From an uncultured Collinsella sp. (lineage in GTDB: Bacteria > Actinomycetota > Coriobacteriia > Coriobacteriales > Coriobacteriaceae): DNA of 45,402 nt. Made by a program: the position numbers and the translations under genes. The stretch covers positions 1 to 45,402 of the forward strand of contig CAUAJB010000007.1 of the NCBI GenBank assembly GCA_958429225.1. The letters are read 5' to 3'. Shown here one piece after another: positions 15,306 through 22,735 of the stretch (position 1 is the first letter of the stretch; every line of letters begins with the position of its first letter). The notes beneath the pieces were generated by a model that worked only from the letters and a program-made list of their open reading frames with translations, did not search any database and had not been told where the DNA came from.

Positions 15306-16139
15306 CTAGGCGAGGATGCCGGCGGCGGAGGCGACCATCGCGAGGACAATCACCACGAGGATGAGGGCCGTCATGCTCGCGTTCTTCTTGGTAAGAAGGT
15401 AATACGCGCTTCCCGTGATGGCGGCGGGGATCATGGCAGGCAGGATCTTGTCGAGCAGCGGCTGAATCTCCATCGAGACGTCGCCGAAGCTGAAGCTAAT
15501 CGGGCAGGTGACGCCGATGACCGAGGCGATGAGGCAGCCGACCACGGTGAGGCCGAGCACGGAGGCGGCGGCAGTGAGATTGGGAAGCTTCTCGCTGAAG
15601 TCGGTGACGAGCTTCACGCCCTGCTTGTAGCCGAACTCGAGGGCGTGCATGCGGACCCAGAAGATGGCCAGGATGAGCGCGAACCAGATGCCGGCTCCCA
15701 CGGGGTTGCCCTCGATGGCCATGTAGGCGGCGATGGAGCCCATGATGGTCGGGATCATGGTCATGAGCAGGGAGTCGCCGACGCCGGCGAGCGGTCCCAT
15801 GGTGCCGATCTTCAGGTCTTGGACGGCGTCCGCCGCCGCTAGGCCGTCGCGTTCCTCCATGGCCACGCAGGCGCCAAGGATGATGGCGGCGAGCCAAGGC
15901 TGGGTGTTGTAGTAGCGGAAGTGGTTGTTGAGCGCTTGCTTATAGTCCTCGTCGTTCGTGTAGATCTTCCTCAGGACCGGCGAGAGAGCGTAGGCGACTG
16001 AGGCGCCCTGCTGGGTCTGGTAGTTGAAGGTGCACACGCTCATGAGCCAGCGCCAGTTCGCGTTGCGCAGGTCCTTCTTGGTGACCTTGTAGCCGGAGGG
16101 CTTGCCCTCGGCGACGGCGGTGATGTTCTCGTTTTCCAT
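15306..16139 (-). CDS. PTS mannose-family EIID component
   Basis: 277 residues. Begins with a soluble part containing KVTKKDLRNANWRWLM and FNYQTQQGASVAYAL, standard for EIID. The central signature is MGPLAGVGDSLLMTMIPTI, and the last 90 residues are hydrophobic with a C-terminal membrane helix. With EIIC it forms the membrane channel. The start lies 2 bases after the EIIC stop, so translation is coupled. Confidence 0.9.
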   Translation of the reverse strand: MENENITAVAEGKPSGYKVTKKDLRNANWRWLMSVCTFNYQTQQGASVAYALSPVLRKIYTNDEDYKQALNNHFRYYNTQPWLAAIILGACVAMEERDGLAAADAVQDLKIGTMGPLAGVGDSLLMTMIPTIMGSIAAYMAIEGNPVGAGIWFALILAIFWVRMHALEFGYKQGVKLVTDFSEKLPNLTAAASVLGLTVVGCLIASVIGVTCPISFSFGDVSMEIQPLLDKILPAMIPAAITGSAYYLLTKKNASMTALILVVIVLAMVASAAGILA

Positions 16140-16141
16140 GG

Positions 16142-16927
16142 TTACTCATCCTCTCCGATGAAGGCGTCTGCGGAAGCGTGGGCGGCGAGCTCGGTGTCCC
16201 TCTCGGCACGCTGGTAGAACGCGATCGCGAGGGCAACGCCGACGATGGCGGCGCCGATGATGGGCACGTTCAGGAAGGCCGAGAGGAAGAAGCCGGCGAG
16301 CAGGTACTGGAAGTACTTGCCAGTGGGCATGTAACGCAGCAGCATGGCGATGCCGACGGCCGGGAGCATCTTGCCGGCGAGGGTGAGGCCGGAAAGGAAC
16401 CACTGGGGCATAACCTCGAGGAGCCAGTTGACGGCGGGCTGGCCGAGGGTCACGGAGACAAAGACGGGCAGGGCGGCGCACAGGCCGAAGAGCACGGGGC
16501 AGACCCACAGGATGGCGTTCATCTGCTTGAACTTGCCCTCGTCGCAGAACTTCTGGGACTTCTCGACGACGAAGCCGTTGAGGATCTTGACGATGACGTC
16601 GAGCTGGATGCCGAGCATGCCGACCGGCAGGCCGATGGCGAGGCCCGTGTCCGCGCCCAGGGTCACGCCGTAGGCGGTGGCGATGATGGCCATCGTGCCG
16701 TAGTCGGGAATCGACGAGCCGCCGAAGCCCGCGACGCCGAGCTGCATGAGCTGGATGGTGCCGCCGATGACGAGGCCGGTCTGCCAGTCGCCCATGACGA
16801 CGCCGGTGATAAGGCCCCAGAAGACGGCATAGTTGACGAAGATCATCGGGATGCCGTAGTAGTCCACGTGCTTGATGAAGGCCAGCAGGGTCAAAAGGAC
16901 GACCTGCAGGATAGTGAAGTTGACCAT
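16142..16927 (-). CDS. PTS mannose-family EIIC component
   Basis: 261 residues, strongly hydrophobic with about seven to eight membrane segments. Signatures are GVVMGDWQTGLVIGGTIQLM and the LGVAGFGGSSIPDYGTMAII segment of sorbose/mannose-type IIC proteins. AGGAGGG precedes the ATG; EIIB ends 9 bases upstream. It forms the sugar-translocating pore with EIID. The precise sugar cannot be read, but the operon partners favour a fructose-containing compound. Confidence 0.9.
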   Translation of the reverse strand: MVNFTILQVVLLTLLAFIKHVDYYGIPMIFVNYAVFWGLITGVVMGDWQTGLVIGGTIQLMQLGVAGFGGSSIPDYGTMAIIATAYGVTLGADTGLAIGLPVGMLGIQLDVIVKILNGFVVEKSQKFCDEGKFKQMNAILWVCPVLFGLCAALPVFVSVTLGQPAVNWLLEVMPQWFLSGLTLAGKMLPAVGIAMLLRYMPTGKYFQYLLAGFFLSAFLNVPIIGAAIVGVALAIAFYQRAERDTELAAHASADAFIGEDE

Positions 16928-16936
16928 GATCCCTCC

Positions 16937-17410
16937 TTAGATGAGGTCGGCGACGGAGACGGGCTTGTCGGCGGGCACGAACTGTGCCGTCACCTTGACG
17001 CCGCGGGCGATGAGCGCCTTGTAGCTCTGGACGTTCTCGGCGGAGGCATAGGCGCGCTGGGTGAGCTGGACGCCGCCCTCCTTGACGAGCGAGCCGCCGA
17101 CGATCAGCGACGGGAGCTCGACGCCCGACTCGACCAGGTGAAGGATCGTCTCGGGCTCCTTGGCGATGACAAAGACCTTCTCGCGGTCGTACTTGCCCGC
17201 CGCGAAGTTCTTGAGCGCGGTCTGCTCGGAGATGATCGAGACGGCCATGCCCGCGGGGCGCGCCATCCTCATAGTGGACTTCAGGACCTCGTCGCCGGCG
17301 ACCTTGTCGTCGATGACCATGACTCGGGTCGCGCCCGACACCGGGGCCCACTGCGTCACGATGATGCCGTGAAGCAGGCGATTGTCGATTCGTGCCATAA
17401 CAACACTCAT
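16937..17410 (-). CDS. PTS mannose/sorbose-family EIIB component
   Basis: 157 residues from the ATG preceded by AGGAG. Begins VVMARIDNRLLHGIIVTQW, with the phosphorylated His at residue 14; the family segments VMVIDDKVAGDEVLK and VGGSLVKEGGVQLTQRAY follow. It passes phosphate to the incoming sugar. It is the first structural gene of the operon, 123 bases downstream of the LevR-like regulator on the same strand. I found no convincing sigma-54 -24/-12 promoter in that gap. Confidence 0.9.
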   Translation of the reverse strand: MSVVMARIDNRLLHGIIVTQWAPVSGATRVMVIDDKVAGDEVLKSTMRMARPAGMAVSIISEQTALKNFAAGKYDREKVFVIAKEPETILHLVESGVELPSLIVGGSLVKEGGVQLTQRAYASAENVQSYKALIARGVKVTAQFVPADKPVSVADLI

Positions 17411-17533
17411 GTTTGCTCCTATCAAATGAAGTTTTACGTTCGGTACTGCCTCGGCGCTATCCGGATTCGCGCCGGGCAAGGGGTTATCGGATTATTGAGG
17501 ACGCGCAGTCAGCTTGCGGCGGCGCGGGGAAGG

Positions 17534-20275
17534 TCACTCGTCGAGCAGGAGGTCCGAGGAGCCGAGGCGCTCTTCTCGCGCCGGGGCGGCGCTCACGCTT
17601 ATGTAGTCGAAGACATATGCGATCTCGCTTACGGGAACCTCTACGCGATAGCGCGTCGAGATGCTCGAGAAGCTCTGCCTGAAGGACTCGATGAAATCGG
17701 CACGCTCCTCCTCGAAGCGGTCCTGGCCAACGTAGGTCTCAATGGGGTTTCTGGTAACAAGGCGCTCGACGAGACAGCAGAGGTGGACGTAGAGCCCAAT
17801 GATGGCGTTGCTGCCGATCTTCTCGCCTGTCCTGCGCTGAAGCTCGTGCACGGCACTCTCGATCTCGTGGAATAGCCGCTCCGGGTCGAGGATGGTGATG
17901 GAGCGGATGACGTTCTGCAGCGTCATGTTCGAGAGCAGCTTCTCGTGGAAAGAAGAGAGCTCGGAAGCGTCAAGCCACCTGCCGAACACGGCATCGACCT
18001 TAGAGGCAGACGCCGTCGACATGATGTCCTCGAGGGCGACGAAGGGGACGGAGGCGACCCCGGGGTCTCCCGTGCCGATGACGGCGCAGACGCGGTGCTC
18101 GGAGAAAACGGCGTCGTTCGACCCGTTCGCGACGAGCTGCTTGAAGGGCCTCGTGAGCAGGCGCGCGCCTATGGTGCGCGGGAGGCTCTGCGAGACGAGC
18201 TGGCGTATCCTCTCCGCGGCGTCGACCCCGGACTCGGAGCAGAAGACGATGGCGTCCTCACGGTTGACGCGCTCGATCACTTTGCAGTGCGTCACGCACG
18301 CGGCGGTCGCATCGCCAAGAACCTCGGCGATGGACTTGCCGCCGAGCAGCCCGACCCCGATCTCGAGCGCAAGACCGGTAGAGACGTTGTTCACCACGCC
18401 GATAGTGGAGTCGGTAACGTTCTCGAGGGCCTTATAGGCCTCCTCCAAGGAGCCCATGTCGACGAGGAACACGACCCCGGTGCAGTAGGAATGGCGGTCG
18501 ACGAGGCGCTGGAGCGGACCGACGATGTCCTTCAGCTGCTGGTCGTAGGGCATGTCGACCGCCTTGTACACATGCATGCCGAGCATACGGTTCGCCGCGT
18601 CGGCGATGCTCGTCGCCGTTGAGTAGCCGTGGGACAAGATGACGCAGAGCGTCCGAAGGGCCTTCGCATCGCGAGACTCCGACGCGACGCACAGCGTCAG
18701 AAGCGTCTTCGTGAAGTGATCGAGCGAGATTCCGAGCGCCCCTTCCACGTCTGCGGCGACCTGATCGGAGACACTCGAGGCAAACGGCAATTCGGAGGTC
18801 ACGGCACCGAGGAGATGGGCGATTTGCTCCGCACAGGCAGACTTTCGCTTAGCCAGGCCGATACCCGGCCACAACTGCAGGCAAATCTCCTGGGCCAGTA
18901 GAAAAGCGACCTTCCTCGAAAGCTCGATGCCATAAGAAGAGCCTGCGTCGGCAAGGACCGCGCCCACGATGCGCTCGAAGGCGCGCGACCTCGAGGAGGT
19001 AACGCCGCGGCCGAAGATCAAGTGATCCTCAACGCCGCGCACAGCGGAGACAGCTTGCGAGACGAGCTCGGAGACAGAGAGCTCCCCGGCGCAGAATCGC
19101 TCATCGAGAGAGCACAGGGCATCGAGCGCCTGCTCGACCGGCCCTGTGCTCTCGGCGGCATCCAGGGACGCGTCGATCAGAACGCCATCGTCGGGCTGTT
19201 GATCGATCTGCGCGGAGGAGAGGAGTCCGCTGGGAAGAAGATACGGGCGAACGACGACGTAGTCGCCCTCGCGATTGAGGAACGCTTTGGCGCAGCAGTT
19301 CGTCACGCAGGCGCGCAAGCCGGCGATGTTATCGGAAAAGTCCGCGTTCACGAGGCAACGGTATGCGCCGCGGCTGATCTTCACATCAGAACCGATTCGG
19401 CACCCCTCGCTGCGCAGGAAGCTCAAGATGAGATCCTCGCGCTCCTCGGGGGTCCGCTCCTTGAGTAAGGGGACGCGGGCACAGATGGGCATTTTGCTGT
19501 AGGCCGAGGAAACCTTCAGGTCATCGGCGGAAAGCGTCGTCGAAAGAACGAGGCGAGCGCGCGGCGCATCCTGGGAGGCATCGAGTCCGAGGGCCGTCGC
19601 AAGGCAGTGCTCCATCGCAGAGGGAGAGAGTGCCTCGATGCCGTTTACAAAGACCACACCCCCGCGCGATTTCGCGATCGACTCGTCAAGAAGCCCGTTG
19701 AACGAGGCGGCGTCCGGGACCCCGGCGCAATCGATGCGCACATAGGAGGAGTCGCGGGACAGCAAGCCCTGGTTCTTGCCGTACTCGTACACAAGGCGAG
19801 AAAGGAAAGACTTACCGACACCCACGCCGCCGCTCAAGAGGATGGGTAGGCCAAACGGAGGGTACTGAACCGCAGCCTTGCACTGCTCGACAACGGAGCT
19901 GAGGCTCAGGTCAAAGCCCACGGCACGCGCGAAGTCGCGGTGATCGGCGATTCCCGTCGCCTGGATGAGGTCGGCGAGCGAGGCGTACTCGCTTGCAGAG
20001 AGCTTTACCTGAAAACGCTTCTGGAACGCGCGGCGATGAAAATAACGGACAGGCCTGCCCGCCACTTTAACCACAAGGCCGGCGCGAACAAGGTCGTTGA
20101 GGTACTGGCTCGCCAGACTCCTGGAGATGATGAGCGTCTCGGCGATGTCGGAGGTGGACAGACGGGCAAGGTCGTCGAGCGAGACGGCAGAGGTGAGGGC
20201 CTCGAGATGCTCGAGAATCCTATCCCTCATGTCGACGGGCTTCTTTGCCAAGCTGTCCTGTGCGGTCTTGTCCAT
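17534..20275 (-). CDS. LevR-like PTS-regulated transcription factor lacking the sigma-54 loop
   Basis: 913 residues, AGGAGG upstream. Domain order: winged helix (about 15-85), AAA+ ATPase with Walker A GGVGVGKS (149-156), PRD1 (about 375-500), EIIA-Man-like (about 540-660, H549 in LSHGYSTATS), EIIB-like (about 665-715, C679) and PRD2 (about 780-890, H831 in YVHLCCLVERL). This is the LevR/DctR layout. The GAFTGA loop that touches sigma-54 is absent: the sequence runs straight from IDCAGVPDAASFN to GGVVFVNGIEAL. Walker B has NG instead of DE. PRD1 shows no obvious phosphorylatable His. It probably controls the downstream PTS operon by DNA binding tuned by PTS phosphorylation, not by classic sigma-54 activation. 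Confidence 0.85.
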   Translation of the reverse strand: MDKTAQDSLAKKPVDMRDRILEHLEALTSAVSLDDLARLSTSDIAETLIISRSLASQYLNDLVRAGLVVKVAGRPVRYFHRRAFQKRFQVKLSASEYASLADLIQATGIADHRDFARAVGFDLSLSSVVEQCKAAVQYPPFGLPILLSGGVGVGKSFLSRLVYEYGKNQGLLSRDSSYVRIDCAGVPDAASFNGLLDESIAKSRGGVVFVNGIEALSPSAMEHCLATALGLDASQDAPRARLVLSTTLSADDLKVSSAYSKMPICARVPLLKERTPEEREDLILSFLRSEGCRIGSDVKISRGAYRCLVNADFSDNIAGLRACVTNCCAKAFLNREGDYVVVRPYLLPSGLLSSAQIDQQPDDGVLIDASLDAAESTGPVEQALDALCSLDERFCAGELSVSELVSQAVSAVRGVEDHLIFGRGVTSSRSRAFERIVGAVLADAGSSYGIELSRKVAFLLAQEICLQLWPGIGLAKRKSACAEQIAHLLGAVTSELPFASSVSDQVAADVEGALGISLDHFTKTLLTLCVASESRDAKALRTLCVILSHGYSTATSIADAANRMLGMHVYKAVDMPYDQQLKDIVGPLQRLVDRHSYCTGVVFLVDMGSLEEAYKALENVTDSTIGVVNNVSTGLALEIGVGLLGGKSIAEVLGDATAACVTHCKVIERVNREDAIVFCSESGVDAAERIRQLVSQSLPRTIGARLLTRPFKQLVANGSNDAVFSEHRVCAVIGTGDPGVASVPFVALEDIMSTASASKVDAVFGRWLDASELSSFHEKLLSNMTLQNVIRSITILDPERLFHEIESAVHELQRRTGEKIGSNAIIGLYVHLCCLVERLVTRNPIETYVGQDRFEEERADFIESFRQSFSSISTRYRVEVPVSEIAYVFDYISVSAAPAREERLGSSDLLLDE

Positions 20276-20450
20276 GACTTCTTACCTCCTTGTACAAGGA
20301 GTATAAGGGGAACACAGAGAACGGAAGGGGGCGCGTGGGGGAATCAACAGCCCCGAGGAGAAGTTCACCACTTGAGGGGCAGAAAACAACGGCCATTGAA
20401 CATTCAGGGCCGACGCTCAACACTTCGGCTCGACACTTCGCTTTGGAAAG

Positions 20451-20502
20451 GGCCCTGCGCGCCGGGATCCCAACATAAAGAAGGGCCCCGGCGCGCAGGG
20501 CC
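20451..20502 (-). terminator. Strong hairpin downstream of nucleosidase remnant
   Basis: GGCCCTGCGCGCCGGG / CCCGGCGCGCAGGGCC, 16-base stem with a 20-base loop, directly at the stop codon of the nucleosidase remnant. On the minus strand a T-rich stretch follows. It fits a terminator that survived with the gene end. Confidence 0.75.
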
Positions 20503-20757
20503 TAAAGCTTAACCATGCGCGTGGCGATGCGGGCGCAGTCGCAGGCGGCCTTCTTCTCGAAGGTGTTGTAGTCGACGACCTGGCCCTCGGCGCAGGGCTT
20601 GTCGCTGATGGCGCGCACGACGACGAGGGGCACGCCGTTGAGATAGGCGGCCTGCGCGATGGTGCAGTCCTCCATCTCGCAGCACAGGTCGCCGAAGGTC
20701 GCGAGGATGCGCTCCTTCAGTTCCGCGGGCGAGACGACTCGGTGGGCAAGGTCCTCT
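20502..20757 (-). pseudogene. MTA/SAH nucleosidase C-terminal remnant
   Basis: The minus-strand frame ending at 20502 reads CCEMEDCTIAQAAYLNGVPL, VVVRAISDKPCAEGQVVDY and FEKKAACDCARIATRMVKL. This is the C-terminal part of the Pfs/MtnN family, including the ME(D/G) substrate motif and the RAISD catalytic Asp loop. A stop codon lies just upstream of 20757 and no N-terminal half is present. The enzyme, when intact, splits S-adenosylhomocysteine and methylthioadenosine. The break at about 20757 marks another junction in this scrambled region. Confidence 0.7.
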
Positions 20758-20789
20758 CAAAAGGGGTCGTCCGACGCCGCAAGACCTCG

Positions 20790-20957
20790 ATGACCGACTA
20801 CCGCCTCGAGCAAGTGGCGGATTACCTCTGCACTATCGAACTTGCCTTGGTCAAGTACGAAGCCAAGGAGAACGGTGAGACGTACAACAAGTTCTTCGGA
20901 GGTATAGGCTCTTTCAAGAGGAACTGGCTCAAGCAAGCCCGCAGCAAGCGGATATAG
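20790..20957 (+). CDS. Small ORF of unknown function, possibly a gene fragment
   Basis: Starts ATG 20790 and encodes 55 residues (MTDYRLEQVADYLCTIELAL, then YEAKENGETYNKFFGGIGSF and KRNWLKQ). The composition looks protein-like (balanced charged and aromatic residues) and unlike an antisense shadow. No ribosome site is obvious and the frame is open further upstream, so it is probably the end of a larger broken gene. I do not recognise the family. It lies between the nucleosidase and yjdF remnants. Confidence 0.35.
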   Translation: MTDYRLEQVADYLCTIELALVKYEAKENGETYNKFFGGIGSFKRNWLKQARSKRI

Positions 20958-21017
20958 GTGGTTCCGTAGTCTCGCAGGGAGCGGTCGTCTCTCCTCCGGC
21001 CAGGGCCCCAAGCGACA

Positions 21018-21068
21018 CGCTTCGAGCAGCGGAAGCTGAAGCGCAAGCAGAAGCAGCGCGGGCATTGA
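21018..21068 (+). pseudogene. yjdF 3'-end remnant
   Basis: Encodes RFEQRKLKRKQKQRGH and a stop, nearly identical to the end of the intact yjdF at 8599-8649. The similarity continues downstream through the GTGAACAG/CTGTTCAC hairpin (21091-21119). The 5' end of this copy is found about 1.1 kb further right at 22151, so the pieces are in the wrong order. Confidence 0.8.
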
Positions 21069-21090
21069 TCGGTGCCGACATGGGCCCAGA

Positions 21091-21119
21091 CGTGAACAGT
21101 GCTGCGTCCCCTGTTCACG
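21091..21119 (+). terminator. Hairpin after yjdF remnant
   Basis: CGTGAACAG / CTGTTCACG with an 11-base loop; second copy of the hairpin at 8671-8701. Confidence 0.5.
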
Positions 21120-21161
21120 GGGCGCGAAACCGCAAAGGTTGCACAGAGGTTGCAAAATAAG

Positions 21162-21229
21162 AAGCCCCCGACCTGTTTTCGCAGGTCAGAGGCTTGAAAT
21201 CAACGAATATCGTTTATTCCCACTCGGTG
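21162..21229. repeat. Terminator plus guaA-tail-like core, copy C
   Basis: A hairpin (AAGCC...GACCTG / CAGGTC...GGCTT, 21162-21195, two mismatched pairs) is followed by TATTCCCACTCGGTG (21215-21229). Read on the minus strand this encodes TTEWE and a stop, like the ATIEWE end of guaA. The terminator/tail layout is the same as at 10405-10584 and 25805-25977 but the sequence is more diverged. Confidence 0.55.
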
Positions 21230-21738
21230 GTTATAGTTTTGCCGTCTCGTCACTCCAGTTGCACCCAGTTTTCGGCGGCATCTCGAAGTGAGTGCCGCTG
21301 AATGACGCGACGTCGCGTTTCATCGGCTTCGGGGACAAAAGCTGGGACAACTTCAAAAACCATTTTCAAACTCAGAGTATTGAGTTTTTATTTTTGTCCC
21401 AAGGGGCACGGAGAGCCGCCTTTGGAGGCTCGATATCGCCGAAAAACGCCCGTTTTGAAACTCAACCGCCTTTGAGCCTGCAAACCACCAGCTTCAACAG
21501 TAAGTGAGTCGACGCGGGTGGCTTACGAGCCGTTCACAAAACCGCAGGCCACAGGTCTTTGTCAACGATAAGCAAAGTGAATAGTCTCAGGTGGCTTGCC
21601 CATGAGTTGGCGTAAGCCTGTTTAGCAAAAGGCTAATCGGACACGACAGGCCGCCCGCATGGCGACGGCGTTTCCCGTGCGGGCACAAACAGCCCTGCGT
21701 GCCCTGTCGCGCGATATCCCAATGCGACGTTCAGAACC
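21230..21738. other. Non-coding, decayed region
   Basis: About 500 bases without a recognisable gene on either strand. A short hairpin AACTC-A-GAGTA-TTGAGTT followed by TTTTATTTTTG (about 21373-21396) may be a terminator relic. The remainder looks like degraded mobile or accessory DNA. Confidence 0.4.
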
Positions 21739-21915
21739 CTACCCGCCAAGCAGCCACCTCGCGAAATTCAGCACGAGCACGCCCTCCCGGGTATGGGGCT
21801 CATGCCTCGTGCGAGTGATGAGAATCTTCGGGAATGCATCCCCGATGGATAGAATCGGCGCAATCTCCCTCTCGAGCGTCGAATCGGCGCCGATATCGTC
21901 GCTCACATACACTTT
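21739..21915 (-). pseudogene. DUF4143-type ATPase C-terminal remnant
   Basis: Encodes KVYVSDDIGADSTLEREIAP, ILSIGDAFPKILITRT and GVLVLNFARWLLGG before the stop: the C-terminal nuclease-like domain of AAA_14/DUF4143 ATPases (typical pattern: VTAD...FEREMRPL...KIVLT...GIKVVNLIDWL). Nothing N-terminal is present. It complements the middle fragment at 7640-7961, and both abut a GTTTCGAAAC box plus a yjdF leader. Confidence 0.6.
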
Positions 21916-21944
21916 CCTTCCCGGTTTCGAAACTTGGAAGGCAG

Positions 21945-22105
21945 TATGCGCAAGGATGCGTCGAGGTGCGATCCCAGTCGTACCATGCCAGCAGAGATGT
22001 CGAGGCACATTCGTTCATGCTGCAATGCGGGCATCGGAGATGAAAAACAGCCCGTCGGGTAGTCATGGGCGTGCGGGAGCCCGCATCAGTAACCTGCCTC
22101 CTCGG
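21945..22105 (+). promoter_or_regulatory. Probable yjdF riboswitch (copy 2)
   Basis: Second copy of the structured leader at 8020-8185. From the TTTCGAAAC box to the ATG the two copies are 229 and 226 bases long and align throughout. After the ATG (22151) only the codons MQISM match yjdF; then unrelated sequence begins, so this switch now controls no intact yjdF. Confidence 0.5.
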
Positions 22106-22391
22106 TTGTCCCTTCTTTGCATGGTCGTCTACATAAAGGAGGAACCAGCCATGCAGATCAGCATGCTTGCCCTTCTTGGGTCACGGACCGGGGAGGCGAG
22201 GGCCTCCGTCGGGACCGCCCCGAGCAACCGGCATATCCAAGGAATGACAAGGCTCGATCGCTGTGCTGGTCAGGATGCCGAAGCGGGCCGTCCGCCAATC
22301 GGAATGCGGGTCAGGATGCTGCAACGTGATTCCAGCTGCAGGATACGGCTCCTTTGCGGTTGCCGCAAAACCTGCTGGCAACATTCTTACT

Positions 22392-22496
22392 ATCCGAATG
22401 ATGTACGCATCCCTTGGGATCGTTTCGCCTGACCAGGGCCATCTTCAGCGCCTCATCGGCCAGCTCGGCAGGCGCCTCTTCCACGCGTAATAGCCC
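22392..22496 (-). pseudogene. IS3-family transposase remnant
   Basis: The minus-strand frame reads EEAPAELADEALKMALVRR then NDPKGCVHHSD, the stretch before the second catalytic Asp of IS3 OrfB (rve domain; HSDxGxQY). It stops matching right after HSD. It is a short leftover of an insertion sequence beside the yjdF/ATPase debris. Confidence 0.5.
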
Positions 22497-22566
22497 TGGC
22501 GGGTCACCTATGCAACCAAAGATACAAAAGGAATCGAAGAGGATTGCCCTTTCCGATGGTCGATTC

Positions 22567-22596
22567 TTGACAGGCAAACTCAAGCCTCGTTAATAT
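22567..22596 (+). promoter_or_regulatory. Consensus promoter of the mef/msr-like operon
   Basis: TTGACA (22567-22572), 18-base spacer, TAATAT (22591-22596). Only one base differs from full consensus. It drives a leader with its own ribosome site and short ORF. Confidence 0.75.
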
Positions 22597-22636
22597 TACA
22601 TGGTTTGCCAGACCGAATTAACAAAGGAGGGGTGTC

Positions 22637-22672
22637 GTGGTTGGTCTTTTCCGCACGTGGATGAGCGCCTAG
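22637..22672 (+). CDS. Leader peptide of the mef/msr-like operon
   Basis: GTG start with AAAGGAGGGG (22623-22632) upstream encodes MVGLFRTWMSA and stops at TAG 22670-22672. It lies between a consensus promoter and a hairpin with a U-tract, the layout of ribosome-stalling leaders in macrolide resistance operons. The peptide does not match the leader sequences I remember (MTASMRLR, MYLIFM, MGIFSIFVI). It is too short for normal gene finding. Confidence 0.55.
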   Translation: MVGLFRTWMSA

Positions 22673-22705
22673 AAAGCGGCGCTGTTGTGGCGTCGCGCTG
22701 TTTTT
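22664..22705 (+). terminator. Transcription attenuator of the mef/msr-like operon
   Basis: Terminator: GCGGCGC (22676-22682) pairs with GCGTCGC (22690-22696, one G-U pair), followed by GCTGTTTTT. Alternative hairpin: AGCGCC (22664-22669, the last two sense codons of the leader) pairs with GGCGCT (22678-22683), which uses the same left arm. The two structures exclude each other. A ribosome stalled early in the leader would leave AGCGCC free and so favour readthrough. Confidence 0.55.
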
Positions 22706-22735
22706 CTGCACGCCATTTCACGATTGGACATAACC

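Noticed and set aside
17411..17533. Sigma-54 promoter before the PTS operon
   Set aside because: No GG-N10-GC pair of the expected context was found on the minus strand.
16178..17875. 565-codon open frame on the plus strand opposite the PTS genes
   Set aside because: Runs antisense through EIIC, EIIB and the regulator end; composition is rich in Gly/Asp/His as expected from the opposite strand of GC-biased genes, with no ribosome site or family motif.
22685..22735. TTG start for the Mef-like transporter
   Set aside because: It lies within the attenuator hairpin and its U-tract, and lacks a ribosome site; ATG 22736 is preferred.
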